Positions 1-9,055 of a stretch of 64,000 nucleotides of DNA are shown here, piece after piece. Origin of the DNA: Psychrobacter arcticus 273-4 (GTDB taxonomy: Bacteria; Pseudomonadota; Gammaproteobacteria; Pseudomonadales; Moraxellaceae). Below the pieces are notes generated by a model that was given only the letters and a program-made list of their open reading frames with translations, had not been told where the DNA came from and did no database searches. The translations under genes and the position numbers were made by a program. Each line of letters starts with the position of its first letter. Position 1 is the first letter of the stretch. The stretch spans positions 434,001 to 498,000 of the forward strand of contig NC_007204.1 in NCBI RefSeq assembly GCF_000012305.1, read 5' to 3'.

Positions 1-1
1 T

Positions 2-112
2 GAGGCTTTATTAACGGCTTTAAATAACTTACAAACGCTTGATTTGTCTGCTTATCCGCAGCTTAATTATCATCGTCTGAGTGAGAATGATATGACTTGG
101 AAAATGATTTAA
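2..112 (+). CDS. C-terminal tail of an unidentified protein (partial)
   Basis: An open frame enters at the left edge and ends at TAA 110-112, giving 36 residues that finish in NDMTWKMI. Codon use looks normal for the window. I do not recognise the family from so short a tail; most of the gene lies outside. It is followed by about 125 bp without a gene before the crotonase-family gene on the same strand. Confidence 0.5.
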   Translation, partial: EALLTALNNLQTLDLSAYPQLNYHRLSENDMTWKMI

Positions 113-239
113 ATAGAGGGTTCTATGGTGTTAAGGACTAACGATATCGTGGCAGTCAGTTATTGACAAAGTAGCGGAGAGGCAAGGCTGTTAATATCAG
201 TCTATATACAAGCTATTATTTCAATTATTAAGGATGATT

Positions 240-1052
240 ATGTACACTATCGCCACCTACCAATATGAAACGTTACAAGTCAGCGCAACCGACGACATTT
301 TAACCGTGACTATCAATCGACCAAAGAAAAAAAACGCCATGAGCTTTAAAGTGATTGAAGAGTTGATTGCGGTAGCCGGTCGCATCAGTAAAGACAAAAC
401 GATACGTGCAGTAATTTTAAATGGTGCTGAAGGCACCTTCTGCGCAGGTATCGATTTGGGCGACTTAAACCACCCAAAAAACCAAGCTTTTGCGCTATGG
501 GAGCTGATCAAACCTTGGCAAAGCTCATTTCAGCGTGTTTGTTTGGTATGGCGCGATGTCCCAGTACCTGTCATAGCCGTACTTGAAGGCTATTGTGTCG
601 GTGCAGGCTTACAGCTGGCGCTGGCATGTGATATTCGTATCAGCCATCCTGATTGTAAATTGTCTATTATGGAAGCAAAGTGGGGGCTAGTACCAGATAT
701 GGGCTTGACCCAATCTGGGTTTGGTGTGGTACGCGCTGATATCCTAAAAGAGCTGGCAATGACAGCCCGTACCGTTAATGCAGAAGAAGGCAAAGAGCTA
801 GGGCTAGTCAGCCATTGTAGTGACACGCCGCTTGAACAGGCGCAGCAACTTGCTGCTGAATTTTCAGAACGTTCACCCGATGCGGTGCTGGCAAGTAAAC
901 GCGTTATCAATGCCATGTTTGAGCAATCTGCGATGACTTTATATATAGAAAAAGTCTGGCAGTTAAAAATGATGTTCGGGCGCAATCGTAAACTGGCCCT
1001 TAGAAAAGCCAAGCAAGCCAGTACCGTATTTGGCAAGCGCCAGTTCCGTTAA
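240..1052 (+). CDS. Crotonase/enoyl-CoA hydratase family protein
   Basis: A 270-residue cytoplasmic enzyme of the crotonase fold, which acts on acyl-CoA thioesters. The N-terminal strand pattern TVTINRPKKKNAMS, the oxyanion-hole segment GTFCAGIDLGDL and the segment GYCVGAGLQLALACDIR are typical. The later block EAKWGLVPDMG carries an acid at the position used by dienoyl-CoA isomerase-type members, while the usual hydratase glutamate in the GAG segment is not obvious. Isomerase activity is therefore as likely as hydratase activity. I chose ATG 240 over ATG 234 because AAGGA (230-234) lies five bases before it. It is a single gene with no clear operon partner; the exact substrate cannot be read from sequence. 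Confidence 0.85.
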   Translation: MYTIATYQYETLQVSATDDILTVTINRPKKKNAMSFKVIEELIAVAGRISKDKTIRAVILNGAEGTFCAGIDLGDLNHPKNQAFALWELIKPWQSSFQRVCLVWRDVPVPVIAVLEGYCVGAGLQLALACDIRISHPDCKLSIMEAKWGLVPDMGLTQSGFGVVRADILKELAMTARTVNAEEGKELGLVSHCSDTPLEQAQQLAAEFSERSPDAVLASKRVINAMFEQSAMTLYIEKVWQLKMMFGRNRKLALRKAKQASTVFGKRQFR

Positions 1053-1268
1053 TACAGTTTAGATGGCTTATTGTTTAAATAACTTGGCCCTATTTTAAAC
1101 GAACCATTATTTTTTTAAACGAACCATTGTTTTATGGATTAAAGTTTGTTTTAGTAACGTGATACCTCTATTGAAATATACGCAGACAGTGCGATATAAG
1201 ACTGTCTGCTTGCATAGCGGTTCGTCGATAAAAATAAAATAACAATCACTAGGTCAAAGGGTTTAACT

Positions 1269-2528
1269 ATGTCTGCTCCAAAATTCCCTCTTCCTAATAA
1301 ACCGGTTGCTGCTGACCGCGTGCGCTCTGCCGATTTACCTGTCGCATGGATTATGATGCTGGGTCTTATCGTTGCGGTAGGACCTTTATCTATTGATATG
1401 TATCTGCCAGCGTTACCATCGATGGCCGATGACTTTGGCGTATCGACTGCCTTTATGGCAAACTCCGTACCCGCTTATTTTGTCGGATTGGTATTTGGGC
1501 AGCTATTTTATGGACCCTTTAGTGACCGCGTTGGCCGCGTCAAACCTTTATACATAGGCATGGTTTTATATGTGATTGCCTCCATTATTTGTGCAACCAC
1601 CAATAATGAATATGTGTTGTTCACCGGTCGTACGTTGCAAGCACTCGGTGCGTGTGTGGGGGCAGTTGTTACCCGTGCAGCGATTCGTGATCGCCTAACA
1701 GCCAAGCAAACTGCCAAAGCGTTCTCTATTATGATTTTGGTAATGGGTTTAGCGCCGATATTAGCGCCATCACTTGGCGCAGTGTTCTTACAGTTCTTTA
1801 GCTGGCACTCTATATTTTGGTTTTTGGCGGCTTTTGGTACGCTCAATTTATTACTCACCAAGTTTTTCTTTTTTGAAACGCTTAGCGAAGAAAATCGCAA
1901 TGTACGTCCTGCTAAAGAGATACTCAGTCAATATTGGGAGTTGCTCAAAGATCCCACCTTTAATTATCCGGCGATTGGTGGCGGATTATTGATGGGCGCA
2001 ATGTTTGTCTATATTAGCTCAGCGTCTGAATTAATCATGGATACTTATGGCCTATCAGCCACACATTTTGGCTGGCTATTTGGGATGAATGCCGCAGGAT
2101 TTGTAGCATTAACGCAGCTTAACCAATGGCTCACCAACCGTTTTCGTATTTTGAGTATTTTACGTTTTGGGGCGATGATGCAAGTCATCTCAGCAGGGGC
2201 GCTATTTACCCTCGGTATTGTGTTTGGTACAGATGCCTGGCTGCCATTGGTATTAGCCTGTATTTTCTTTTGTATTGCAGGTCTAGGTTTGACTCAGCCC
2301 AACTCTTCAGCGATTGCCTTGGCTTTTCAACAGCGCCGTGCGGGTATGGCAAGTGCGCTACAAGGCTCGCTGATGTTCTCAGTAGGTATCTTTGGTGGAT
2401 TGTTGTTAAATTTATTCCCCGTCAATCCAGTACTAAAAATCGGTATCGCGATGTTTTCACTGATGAGTCTTGGTTGCTATTTAATTTGGCAGATAGACCG
2501 TAATTTGAACCTTGATAATGCAGATTAA
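1269..2528 (+). CDS. Bcr/CflA-type multidrug efflux MFS transporter
   Basis: A 419-residue major facilitator superfamily exporter with about twelve hydrophobic segments spread over its length. The first segment contains GPLSIDMYLPALPSM, the hallmark of the Bcr/CflA drug:H+ antiporter subfamily. It is followed by the loop 2-3 motif DRVGRVKPLY and, in segment 5, the antiporter-type MGLAPILAPSLGAVF. It should sit in the inner membrane and expel small drugs; in E. coli the relatives export bicyclomycin and chloramphenicol, but the substrate here is unknown. ATG 1269 follows AAAGGG at a suitable distance. It is monocistronic, with 300 bp before rpsB. Confidence 0.87.
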   Translation: MSAPKFPLPNKPVAADRVRSADLPVAWIMMLGLIVAVGPLSIDMYLPALPSMADDFGVSTAFMANSVPAYFVGLVFGQLFYGPFSDRVGRVKPLYIGMVLYVIASIICATTNNEYVLFTGRTLQALGACVGAVVTRAAIRDRLTAKQTAKAFSIMILVMGLAPILAPSLGAVFLQFFSWHSIFWFLAAFGTLNLLLTKFFFFETLSEENRNVRPAKEILSQYWELLKDPTFNYPAIGGGLLMGAMFVYISSASELIMDTYGLSATHFGWLFGMNAAGFVALTQLNQWLTNRFRILSILRFGAMMQVISAGALFTLGIVFGTDAWLPLVLACIFFCIAGLGLTQPNSSAIALAFQQRRAGMASALQGSLMFSVGIFGGLLLNLFPVNPVLKIGIAMFSLMSLGCYLIWQIDRNLNLDNAD

Positions 2529-2837
2529 TTGAGCATTAGCTATTTGTAATAGCGCTAGCAGTCGCTAAGCGTTATATGATAAAATACAGCCCAGCTATTT
2601 TTATTCTACAGTATTCTGTACGTTCAAATCATAGCTCAATTTTTTAAACCAACCCATCAACCAATGACACACACATCATGGCAAAAAATTGCTGGGTGTT
2701 TGGCGACTTGATTAATTTGCCCAAAGTTACTAAAAGATTAATGCGCTATTGATAAGCATTAATAATGGCAGATGCGTGTCGCTAGATAGGCAGTTTTTGT
2801 GATGTGGAGGCATAACCCAACCAACAGGACATTTAAC
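2529..2837 (+). promoter_or_regulatory. Leader region of rpsB
   Basis: This 309-base stretch has no gene. It must hold the rpsB promoter and its untranslated leader. Many gammaproteobacteria have an S2-binding leader here that represses rpsB-tsf. I can see short complementary pieces (GGCAAA near 2679 and TTTGCC near 2718) but cannot establish a conserved fold by eye. The rpsB ribosome binding site is ACAGGA at 2824-2829. Confidence 0.35.
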
Positions 2838-3632
2838 ATGGCTACAAAGAATCCAACCAAAATTGAAATGCGCGACCTACTACAAGCCGGCGCTCACTTT
2901 GGTCACCAAACACGTTTTTGGAATCCAAAAATGGGTCCATATATCTTTGGCGCCCGTAACAAGATTCACATCATTAACCTAGAGCACACGGTAAAAGCGT
3001 TTAACGAAGCATTGACTTACGTTAACGGCTTAGCAGCTAAGAAAAACAAAGTATTATTTGTTGGTACTAAACGCGCAGCAAGTGGTGTTATCGCTGAGCA
3101 AGCAGCACGCGCTGGTATGCCATACGTTGACCATCGCTGGTTAGGTGGTATGTTGACTAACTGGAAAACACTACGCCAGTCAATCAATCGTCTAAAAGAG
3201 CTTGAGAAGCAAGCTGAAGACGGTACATTTGCTAAGCTAACCAAACGTGAAGCGTTAGAGCGTACTCGCGATATGGAAAAACTTGAGCGTTCATTGGGCG
3301 GTATCAAAGACATGGGCGGTCTACCTGACGCAATCTTCGTTGTAGACGTAGATCATGAAGCAATCGCTATCAAAGAAGCTAAAAACCTAGGTATCCCAGT
3401 TATCGGTATCGTTGATACTAACTCTAACCCAGATAACGTTGATTACATCATCCCAGCAAACGATGATGCTATCCGTGCCGTGACTTTGTACGTAACTTCT
3501 ATGGCTGATGCAATCATCGCTGGTAAAGAATACGCACAAACTCAAGCTGGTGGTAAAGCTGAGCAAGAAGCACCTGCTACTGAAGAAGCGGCTGATGCTC
3601 AAACTGAAGAAGCTGCTACTCCAGCAGAATAA
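2838..3632 (+). CDS. rpsB: 30S ribosomal protein S2
   Basis: A 264-residue ribosomal protein S2, which binds the back of the 30S head and is needed to recruit S1. The N-terminus [18 protein letters not shown] and the segments [22 protein letters not shown] and [14 protein letters not shown] are diagnostic. The C-terminus is an acidic Glu/Ala/Thr tail, common in this genus group. ATG 2838 is chosen over the upstream in-frame start at 2799 because S2 proteins begin just before this point and ACAGGA lies upstream. It is followed by tsf on the same strand 229 bp later, the conserved bacterial order, with a hairpin between them that may attenuate readthrough. Confidence 0.97.
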   Translation: MATKNPTKIEMRDLLQAGAHFGHQTRFWNPKMGPYIFGARNKIHIINLEHTVKAFNEALTYVNGLAAKKNKVLFVGTKRAASGVIAEQAARAGMPYVDHRWLGGMLTNWKTLRQSINRLKELEKQAEDGTFAKLTKREALERTRDMEKLERSLGGIKDMGGLPDAIFVVDVDHEAIAIKEAKNLGIPVIGIVDTNSNPDNVDYIIPANDDAIRAVTLYVTSMADAIIAGKEYAQTQAGGKAEQEAPATEEAADAQTEEAATPAE

Positions 3633-3721
3633 ATCGCTGAGTGATATGGTTTAACGTTGTAAGGGTACCTTGATAATTTATCTATTGGCAGCCATATAAC
3701 GTGACTAACAGCATAGAGATA

Positions 3722-3764
3722 AACAATAGGCATGATGTAGTGTTACTCGTCATGCCTTATTGTT
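3722..3764 (+). terminator. Hairpin between rpsB and tsf (possible attenuator)
   Basis: Arms 3722-3735 (AACAATAGGCATGA) and 3750-3764 (TCATGCCTTATTGTT) pair over about 14 bp with one bulged base. No strong T-run follows, so it is more likely a partial terminator or processing site that sets the rpsB:tsf ratio than a full stop. Confidence 0.45.
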
Positions 3765-3861
3765 ACAGCGGATTTATTAAAGTGGCGTTGTTAAGCCGCC
3801 ATACAGAATTTAAGTGCGTTTAGATATTGTGCACTCACATACATAATAAAAGGTAACTCTT

Positions 3862-4746
3862 ATGTCAGAAGTAAAAGTATCTGCCAAAATGGTAAAAGAA
3901 TTGCGTGACCGTACTGGTCTTGGCATGATGGAATGTAAAAAAGCGTTAGAAGAATCAAATGGCGATGTTGAAACTGCCATTGATAACCTACGTAAATCTG
4001 GTCAAGCAAAAGCAGCTAAAAAAGCGGGTAACATCGCAGCTGATGGCGCTATCATCATCGCTCAAGGCGAAAGCAAAGCATTCTTGTTAGAAGTTAACTG
4101 CCAAACTGACTTCGTTGCAAAAGACGAAAACTTCACTGCATTTGCAGAAACAGTAGCGAACATTGCATTAGAAAACAATGTGACTGACGTAGCTGCTATC
4201 GCTGAATTGCCATATGGCAATGATCAGACTGTTGAAGAAGCTCGCGTATCTTTGGTACAAAAAATCGGTGAGAATATCCAAATCCGCCGTGTTGAAGTAC
4301 TTGAAGGCGCTAACATTGCTGCATATCGCCATGGTCTACGTATCGGCGTAGTGGTATCTTATGAAGGTGGCAGTGCAGAAACTGGTAAAAACCTTGCTAT
4401 GCACATCGCTGCGTTCAACCCAGTTGCTATTGATGACGAAGACGTTGCTGCTGATTTGTTAGCGCGCGAAAAAGACATCATTGAAGCAAAAGCACGTGAG
4501 TCTGGCAAGCCTGACAACATCGTTGAAAAAATGATCGAAGGTGGCCTACGTAAGTACCTAGAAGAAGTGACGTTACTACGTCAGTCTTACGTTATGGACA
4601 ATGAGAAAAAAGTTGGTGACGTATTAAAAGCTGAAGGCGTAAAAGTACTTGGCTTCAAACGTTTAGAAGTCGGTGAAGGCATTGAGAAGAAGCAAGAAGA
4701 CTTTGCTGCTGAAGTTGCTGCAACCCAAGCACTAGCTAACAAATAA
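3862..4746 (+). CDS. tsf: Translation elongation factor Ts
   Basis: A 294-residue nucleotide exchange factor that releases GDP from EF-Tu (tuf lies at 45.3 kb in this window). The N-terminal UBA-like domain contains the signature ELRDRTGLGMMECKKALEE, followed by the core motifs FLLEVNCQTDFVAKDENF and the C-terminal dimerisation modules. Length agrees with the family (about 280-295). ATG 3862 follows AAAAGGTAA. It is cotranscribed or partly cotranscribed with rpsB, and transcription ends at a strong hairpin at 4823-4863. Confidence 0.97.
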   Translation: MSEVKVSAKMVKELRDRTGLGMMECKKALEESNGDVETAIDNLRKSGQAKAAKKAGNIAADGAIIIAQGESKAFLLEVNCQTDFVAKDENFTAFAETVANIALENNVTDVAAIAELPYGNDQTVEEARVSLVQKIGENIQIRRVEVLEGANIAAYRHGLRIGVVVSYEGGSAETGKNLAMHIAAFNPVAIDDEDVAADLLAREKDIIEAKARESGKPDNIVEKMIEGGLRKYLEEVTLLRQSYVMDNEKKVGDVLKAEGVKVLGFKRLEVGEGIEKKQEDFAAEVAATQALANK

Positions 4747-4822
4747 TTTATAAAATTTGCTGTGAGTACTGAGTATATTTTGCTCAGTACTTATAGGTTG
4801 TTTTATATAAAAAGCAATCAAG

Positions 4823-4863
4823 CACAAAAGAGCCCGTTATTTATTTTAACGGGCTCTTTTGTG
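4823..4863. terminator. Bidirectional terminator between tsf and the lytic transglycosylase gene
   Basis: A perfect 16-bp inverted repeat (4823-4838 with 4848-4863), GC-rich at the tip of the stem and A/T-rich at the base. It can terminate tsf from the left and the convergent transglycosylase gene from the right. Confidence 0.85.
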
Positions 4864-4892
4864 ACTGTTGTTTTTATTTTGGATTTACGAGA

Positions 4893-5714
4893 TTAGCGCA
4901 ATGCCAAATAAGCAGAGTTGGCATAGCTTGGGCTATTACTATTACTACTCGTGCCGTAACTGACGTTTTGAATACCACCGCCATTACTAGTAGTTCCAAT
5001 ATTACTATTATTGGCATTCATGCTATTGCCTGATAGCCCTGAATCGTTTTTATACAGGCTATGATAACGGCTCATCACGCTTTTAACATAGTTACGTGTT
5101 TCTTTAAACGGTGGAATGCCATTGTACTTATCAATGTTACCTTCACCGGCATTGTAACCCGCTACTGCAAACTCGACATTGTTGTTAAAACGGCGCATCA
5201 GCCAAGCGATATATTTGGCAGAACCTTCGATGTTATCAGCAGGATTCCAAGGGTTACTCACTTTAAATCGACGTGCTGTAGCTGGCATCAGCTGCATTAA
5301 ACCCTGTGCACCGACTGGTGAGCGAGCATTGGGATTAAAGGCAGATTCAGTGTGCATCATGGCTTTCATAAGCCCTGGATCGACACCGTGGCGCTGCGCT
5401 GAGGCTAGAATATAGCTATCGTAAGAGTTACGAGTGCCGCTGCTGCTAGCCGAGCTACTGCCGTAATCATTACTACTATTGCTGCTACCACTATCATATA
5501 GACTGGAATCTTTATAATAAGTGACTTTTACTTTTTTAGTAAACTTATCAAAATTACCACTGGGATTGACGTTAGTCAGGAGTACTTGTCCGCCTTTATC
5601 TTTATAGATATACATATTGCCTGCTTGAGCAGCGATAGGTAGGCTAGATAGAGCGACGGCGGTGAGTAAAATAGGAGACAAGCAGCGGGTCATGAAAGGT
5701 GCAATATTGATCAT
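4893..5714 (-). CDS. Lytic transglycosylase, SLT domain (secreted)
   Basis: A peptidoglycan lytic transglycosylase of the Slt70/MltC-like SLT fold. After a signal peptide (hydrophobic run ending near AAQA) comes a short strand-rich segment MYIYKDKGGQVLLTNVNP. Next is a Ser/Asn-rich linker, then the catalytic domain beginning near YDSYILASAQRHGVDP. The catalytic glutamate is in HTESAFNPNARS. GAQGLMQLMPATA and AVAGYNAGEGNID are the conserved following blocks. The C-terminus is a Ser/Asn-rich low-complexity tail. The frame is open to GTG 5765; I chose ATG 5714, which gives a cleaner signal peptide, though ATG 5693 is also possible. It acts in the periplasm, probably in wall turnover. It ends against the shared terminator with tsf. 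Confidence 0.85.
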   Translation of the reverse strand: MINIAPFMTRCLSPILLTAVALSSLPIAAQAGNMYIYKDKGGQVLLTNVNPSGNFDKFTKKVKVTYYKDSSLYDSGSSNSSNDYGSSSASSSGTRNSYDSYILASAQRHGVDPGLMKAMMHTESAFNPNARSPVGAQGLMQLMPATARRFKVSNPWNPADNIEGSAKYIAWLMRRFNNNVEFAVAGYNAGEGNIDKYNGIPPFKETRNYVKSVMSRYHSLYKNDSGLSGNSMNANNSNIGTTSNGGGIQNVSYGTSSNSNSPSYANSAYLALR

Positions 5715-5791
5715 AGGGTTATCACTTTTTATCGAGTAGTAGCAAATAGCCTTGCTCATAGACACATCGGTTTGCGCGACAAAGCGGTTAT

Positions 5792-5842
5792 CGTGGCTTT
5801 GTTTTATAGGCTCTAACCTCAGCGCTATAAAACAAAGCCACG
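5792..5842. repeat. Perfect 18-bp inverted repeat upstream of the transglycosylase gene
   Basis: Arms 5792-5809 and 5825-5842 are exact reverse complements (CGTGGCTTTGTTTTATAG) around a 15-base loop. It lies just upstream of the transglycosylase gene. No T-run follows on either side beyond the arms, so the function (terminator, operator, or relic of an element) is open. Confidence 0.6.
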
Positions 5843-6144
5843 GCTAACAAAAACCAATTGCAATAGATACAAAAAATAATAGTTGCTTACTATAACATAT
5901 AATAAATTTTTACTACATCTGATTGCCCTAATAAGCTATCTAAATAAATATTTTAATTATAAAATTTTTTAATGAAATCAATATGATATTGCAGGGTGCA
6001 CTTGTTAAGTGCGAGGTCAGAAGCGGCTACAGACTATAGTCAAATCTATATAAATCCGCTACATTGTCATCCTCGCTTGATGTACTACTTGTACTATCTG
6101 CGCTTGGTTTTATTGTATCGAAATTATATTGTATCGAAATTCTA
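5843..6144. other. Intergenic stretch with a possible second element relic
   Basis: No gene is seen. A short hairpin (GCACTTGTTAAGTGC, near 5997-6011) is followed by TATAGTC at about 6033 and a tract containing GTACTATCTGCGC, and two copies of GTATCGAAATT near 6115-6140. The layout resembles a decayed TATAG-type palindromic element distinct from the 138-bp family, but I see no second copy to align. Confidence 0.25.
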
Positions 6145-6834
6145 TTAAACTGACAGTGCCGTGACAAAGATAGGTACCCAGACAGCAGTGACCAAACCAT
6201 TCACTGCCAAGCCAAACGCGGCATATCGTCCCGCTGTATGACTAATCTGCCACGCTTCTACTGTGCCAAAAGCATGAGCGACTAAGCCAAGCGCTAAGCC
6301 TTTGGCGCGGTCATCCTCAATGCCGATAAATAAGAAACGTGCCAACGTCCCGCCAATGATACCTGAAACGATAATAATCAGGTTTGCCATCGCCAGAGGT
6401 GCTTTGATTAAATCTGCGATGCTCAGACCAATTGGAGTGGTCACTGAACGACTGGCAAATGCCAGTATCGTGTCGTGACTGAGTGAAAATAGGTATGCCA
6501 ATGACATGGGTAATAATGCCCCAATCAAACTTGCCATCGCCACAATCAGGACAAGTTTCTTTACCGGTAAACCTTTGAAATTCATGGCAGCCAAAGGTAT
6601 TGCCAATAAGACAGTGACATAACCTAACAAATGGTCAAAGACAGGTTTGGCCACGCCGTAATAATGATTGTAATCCCATCGAAAAATGAATAAAAGTATA
6701 ACGACCAATACCAGTGCGGTAATGACCATCGGCAACCATGAGAGTTTGCGTGCCAATATGCGAGCAATTATATGGGCTGTTAAAGTGAGCAATATCGCTG
6801 CAAGGGTTGCCACAAACACATTATCAAAACTCAT
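6145..6834 (-). CDS. LrgB/CidB-family membrane protein
   Basis: An integral inner-membrane protein of about 229 residues with many hydrophobic segments. The LrgB features are clear: RSVTTPIGLSIADLI, GIIGGTLARFLF and the C-terminal block GLALGLVAHAFGTVEAWQI. In Staphylococcus the family works with holin-like CidA/LrgA proteins in controlling murein hydrolases and cell lysis, and related plastid proteins transport glycolate. The start is ATG 6834, preceded by AAGGAA. It lies 31 bp downstream of the LrgA-like gene on the same strand, the usual pairing, so the two probably act together. Confidence 0.85.
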   Translation of the reverse strand: MSFDNVFVATLAAILLTLTAHIIARILARKLSWLPMVITALVLVVILLFIFRWDYNHYYGVAKPVFDHLLGYVTVLLAIPLAAMNFKGLPVKKLVLIVAMASLIGALLPMSLAYLFSLSHDTILAFASRSVTTPIGLSIADLIKAPLAMANLIIIVSGIIGGTLARFLFIGIEDDRAKGLALGLVAHAFGTVEAWQISHTAGRYAAFGLAVNGLVTAVWVPIFVTALSV

Positions 6835-6865
6835 AGTATTCCTTTTTTTATACCGCTCAAGGCTG

Positions 6866-7294
6866 TCATTTTTGCTCGTTAATAGTAGTGTTATTGTTCG
6901 CATGATTATTGCGCTTTAGCCAGCGATTGGATAATAAAGCGAATCCCCAAATCGGTATCAGCGTACTAATCAGTATGGTTAGCATAAAGCCCCATAGCTC
7001 ATCTCCTAAAGCAAATAACAGCAAGCCTGCACCGGTAGAGACTGGTAAAAAAGCAAAGCCACTATCGACAAGCAAGGTATTACTCGCTTGGGTAAGCCAA
7101 CTTGGGATACCTTTGATAAACCGCCAAATAATCAAAATAAAAAACATGGTCAATAAGCCAACGATATTGGCAGCTTTTTCAATACCTGCCCACTGACAGA
7201 TAATTACCGCCGACTCACGCACAGTAATGACAATGGTGAGCGTCAGGAGTAATGCCATCCATAAAGGCATCTTTGAAGAATGGGTAGACTTCAT
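6866..7294 (-). CDS. CidA/LrgA-family holin-like protein
   Basis: A small membrane protein of about 142 residues with four hydrophobic segments and a basic, Asn-rich cytoplasmic tail. The segments RESAVIICQWAG, IVGLLTMFFILIIW and VSTGAGLLLFALGDELWGFMLTIL match the LrgA/CidA pattern, including the loop before the last helices. It is the upstream partner of the LrgB-like gene. ATG 7294 is preferred to the GTG at 7309 on codon grounds; neither has a strong ribosome binding site. Similar antiholin/holin pairs may instead serve metabolite export. Confidence 0.75.
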   Translation of the reverse strand: MKSTHSSKMPLWMALLLTLTIVITVRESAVIICQWAGIEKAANIVGLLTMFFILIIWRFIKGIPSWLTQASNTLLVDSGFAFLPVSTGAGLLLFALGDELWGFMLTILISTLIPIWGFALLSNRWLKRNNHANNNTTINEQK

Positions 7295-7425
7295 AAGCAA
7301 GTGGACCACGTTAGGTGTAGATAAGAGGGTAAAAAGATGAGTGAGAGGAGACTCACGAGTGCAGTATATAAGTGATTATATATAGAGTGCGCCAACTAAT
7401 AAAGCGTATCGGTCAATAGTGGCGA

Positions 7426-7508
7426 TATAGTACTGTAAGTAATAAAATCGATACATTAATATATCGATATATAGCTACTGCTGGTACAAGTTTCTCTTGT
7501 GTGCTATG
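7426..7508 (+). repeat. Decayed left half of the 138-bp TATAGT element
   Basis: TATAGT, then AAGTAATAAAATCGATACA, then CTACTGCTGGTACAAG and CTTGTGTGCT line up with the first half of the 138-bp element with many changes and small insertions; the right half is missing. Confidence 0.55.
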
Positions 7509-7521
7509 TTGATTTAACATT

Positions 7522-7554
7522 AAAAAGGACGCTATTCATCGATAGCGTCCTTTT
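7522..7554. terminator. Terminator downstream of hflX
   Basis: A 13-bp perfect stem (AAAAGGACGCTAT, 7523-7535, with 7542-7554) and a 6-base loop. On the minus strand it is followed by a T-run, placing it as the hflX terminator. Confidence 0.85.
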
Positions 7555-7585
7555 ATCTTCCTTCAAAATATTCTAAGTAAATGAC

Positions 7586-9055
7586 TTATTTTTGCGAGTC
7601 AGGTGTTTGAATGTCTTCTGTTATCAAGTCTTGTGCTGCTCTTTCAGCTTCAGCATTTAACGCCTCAAATTCAGCAAACGCTTTTTCTTCAGCGTCCGTC
7701 ATCGTTTGTTCTTCATCTTCATCAGGTTTTTCAAACTCTTCAAGTATCGGCATCAGCAATGTCGCTTGCGCTAATGGCAATACATCTAAAGGCTCTAAGT
7801 TGGCTTGACCAAGTAACTGTCTCAGTCTATCGCTTGGCAAGCGAATCGTTAAGCACTCATGACCACTGTCATCATAGCTTTCTTCTTGGATAACACCCAG
7901 CTCATACAAGGCATTTTTTAACTGCCCAGCATTATAGGGCAGTGTCAAATCAAAGGTAGTCAGTGTGCCAGTGAGTAACTGCTGCACGGCTAATGACAAT
8001 TCTTCCATGCCTAAGTTTTCTCTAGAAGAAACATAGACGCGATTAGGCTGACCTTCGCTGGCATAACCGATACGTGCAGGCTCATCGGTTAAATCGATCT
8101 TGTTATAAACATTGAGCACAGGCACATCATTATCAATTTCAGCAAGTACATCTTTCACCGCTTGAATTTGCTCATGCATGTCTTCGCTCGAAGAATCGAT
8201 GACATGTAGCAATAAGTCTGCCTCAAGCGTCTCTTCTAAGGTTGCATGGAAAGATTCAACCAACTCATGTGGCAGGTGACGGACAAAACCTACGGTATCG
8301 ACCAATACCACGCGTCCCACACCTTGCCAATCTAGGCGGCGTAGCGTCGGGTCGAGCGTCGCAAACAATTTATCGGCCGCATAGATATTTTCATCGACCA
8401 AGCGATTAAATAAAGTGGACTTGCCAGCATTGGTATAACCAACAAGTGAGATAGTCGGCACATCTGATTTTTGGCGGCGAGCTCGACCTTGCGCACGTGT
8501 CTGTCTGACTTTTTCAATTCTACTTTTGAGCTGCATGACTCGCACTTGTAGCAAACGGCGATCCGTCTCAAGCTGAGTTTCACCGGGTCCACGCAGACCA
8601 ATACCGCCTTTTTGACGTTCCAAATGCGTCCAACCACGAACTAAACGCGTTGATAAATGATTAAGCTGCGCCAGCTCTACTTGTAGTTTACCTTCATAAG
8701 TACGTGCACGCTGCGCAAAAATGTCCAAAATCAGACCCGTACGATCAAGTACGCGGCATTGCACCAAGGCTTCAATATTACGCTCTTGTGAAGGCGATAA
8801 GCTGTGGTTAAAAAGCACGATATCCGCATCATGCTCGCGCACCAATTCTGCTATCTCTTCTGCTTTGCCGCTACCAACGAAATATCTGGCATCGGGACGT
8901 GCACGAGAGCCTGTGACCAGTGCCAAGCGATCTGCGCCTGCTGAGTCTGCCAATAGCTCAAACTCACCCAGATCATCAGGATCTTGAATTTGGCGGATGT
9001 CTAAATGTACGATGATGGCGCGCTCGCCACCGGTATGTCTTTCAAAATATTCCAA
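7586..9055 (-). CDS. hflX: Ribosome-splitting GTPase HflX
   Basis: A 489-residue GTPase that rescues stalled or heat-damaged ribosomes by splitting them. The N-terminal HflX domain includes ARPDARYFVGSGKAEEIAEL and FNHSLSPSQERNIE. A helical linker with GGIGLRGPGETQLETDRR leads to the G domain: P-loop GYTNAGKSTLFN, G3 DTVGF and G4 NKID. A charged Glu-rich C-terminal extension follows. It is not next to hfq, its partner in many enterics. Start ATG 9055 has only a weak upstream site (GTGATACTCTTTGG context). It ends at the terminator at 7522-7554. Confidence 0.95.
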   Translation of the reverse strand: MEYFERHTGGERAIIVHLDIRQIQDPDDLGEFELLADSAGADRLALVTGSRARPDARYFVGSGKAEEIAELVREHDADIVLFNHSLSPSQERNIEALVQCRVLDRTGLILDIFAQRARTYEGKLQVELAQLNHLSTRLVRGWTHLERQKGGIGLRGPGETQLETDRRLLQVRVMQLKSRIEKVRQTRAQGRARRQKSDVPTISLVGYTNAGKSTLFNRLVDENIYAADKLFATLDPTLRRLDWQGVGRVVLVDTVGFVRHLPHELVESFHATLEETLEADLLLHVIDSSSEDMHEQIQAVKDVLAEIDNDVPVLNVYNKIDLTDEPARIGYASEGQPNRVYVSSRENLGMEELSLAVQQLLTGTLTTFDLTLPYNAGQLKNALYELGVIQEESYDDSGHECLTIRLPSDRLRQLLGQANLEPLDVLPLAQATLLMPILEEFEKPDEDEEQTMTDAEEKAFAEFEALNAEAERAAQDLITEDIQTPDSQK

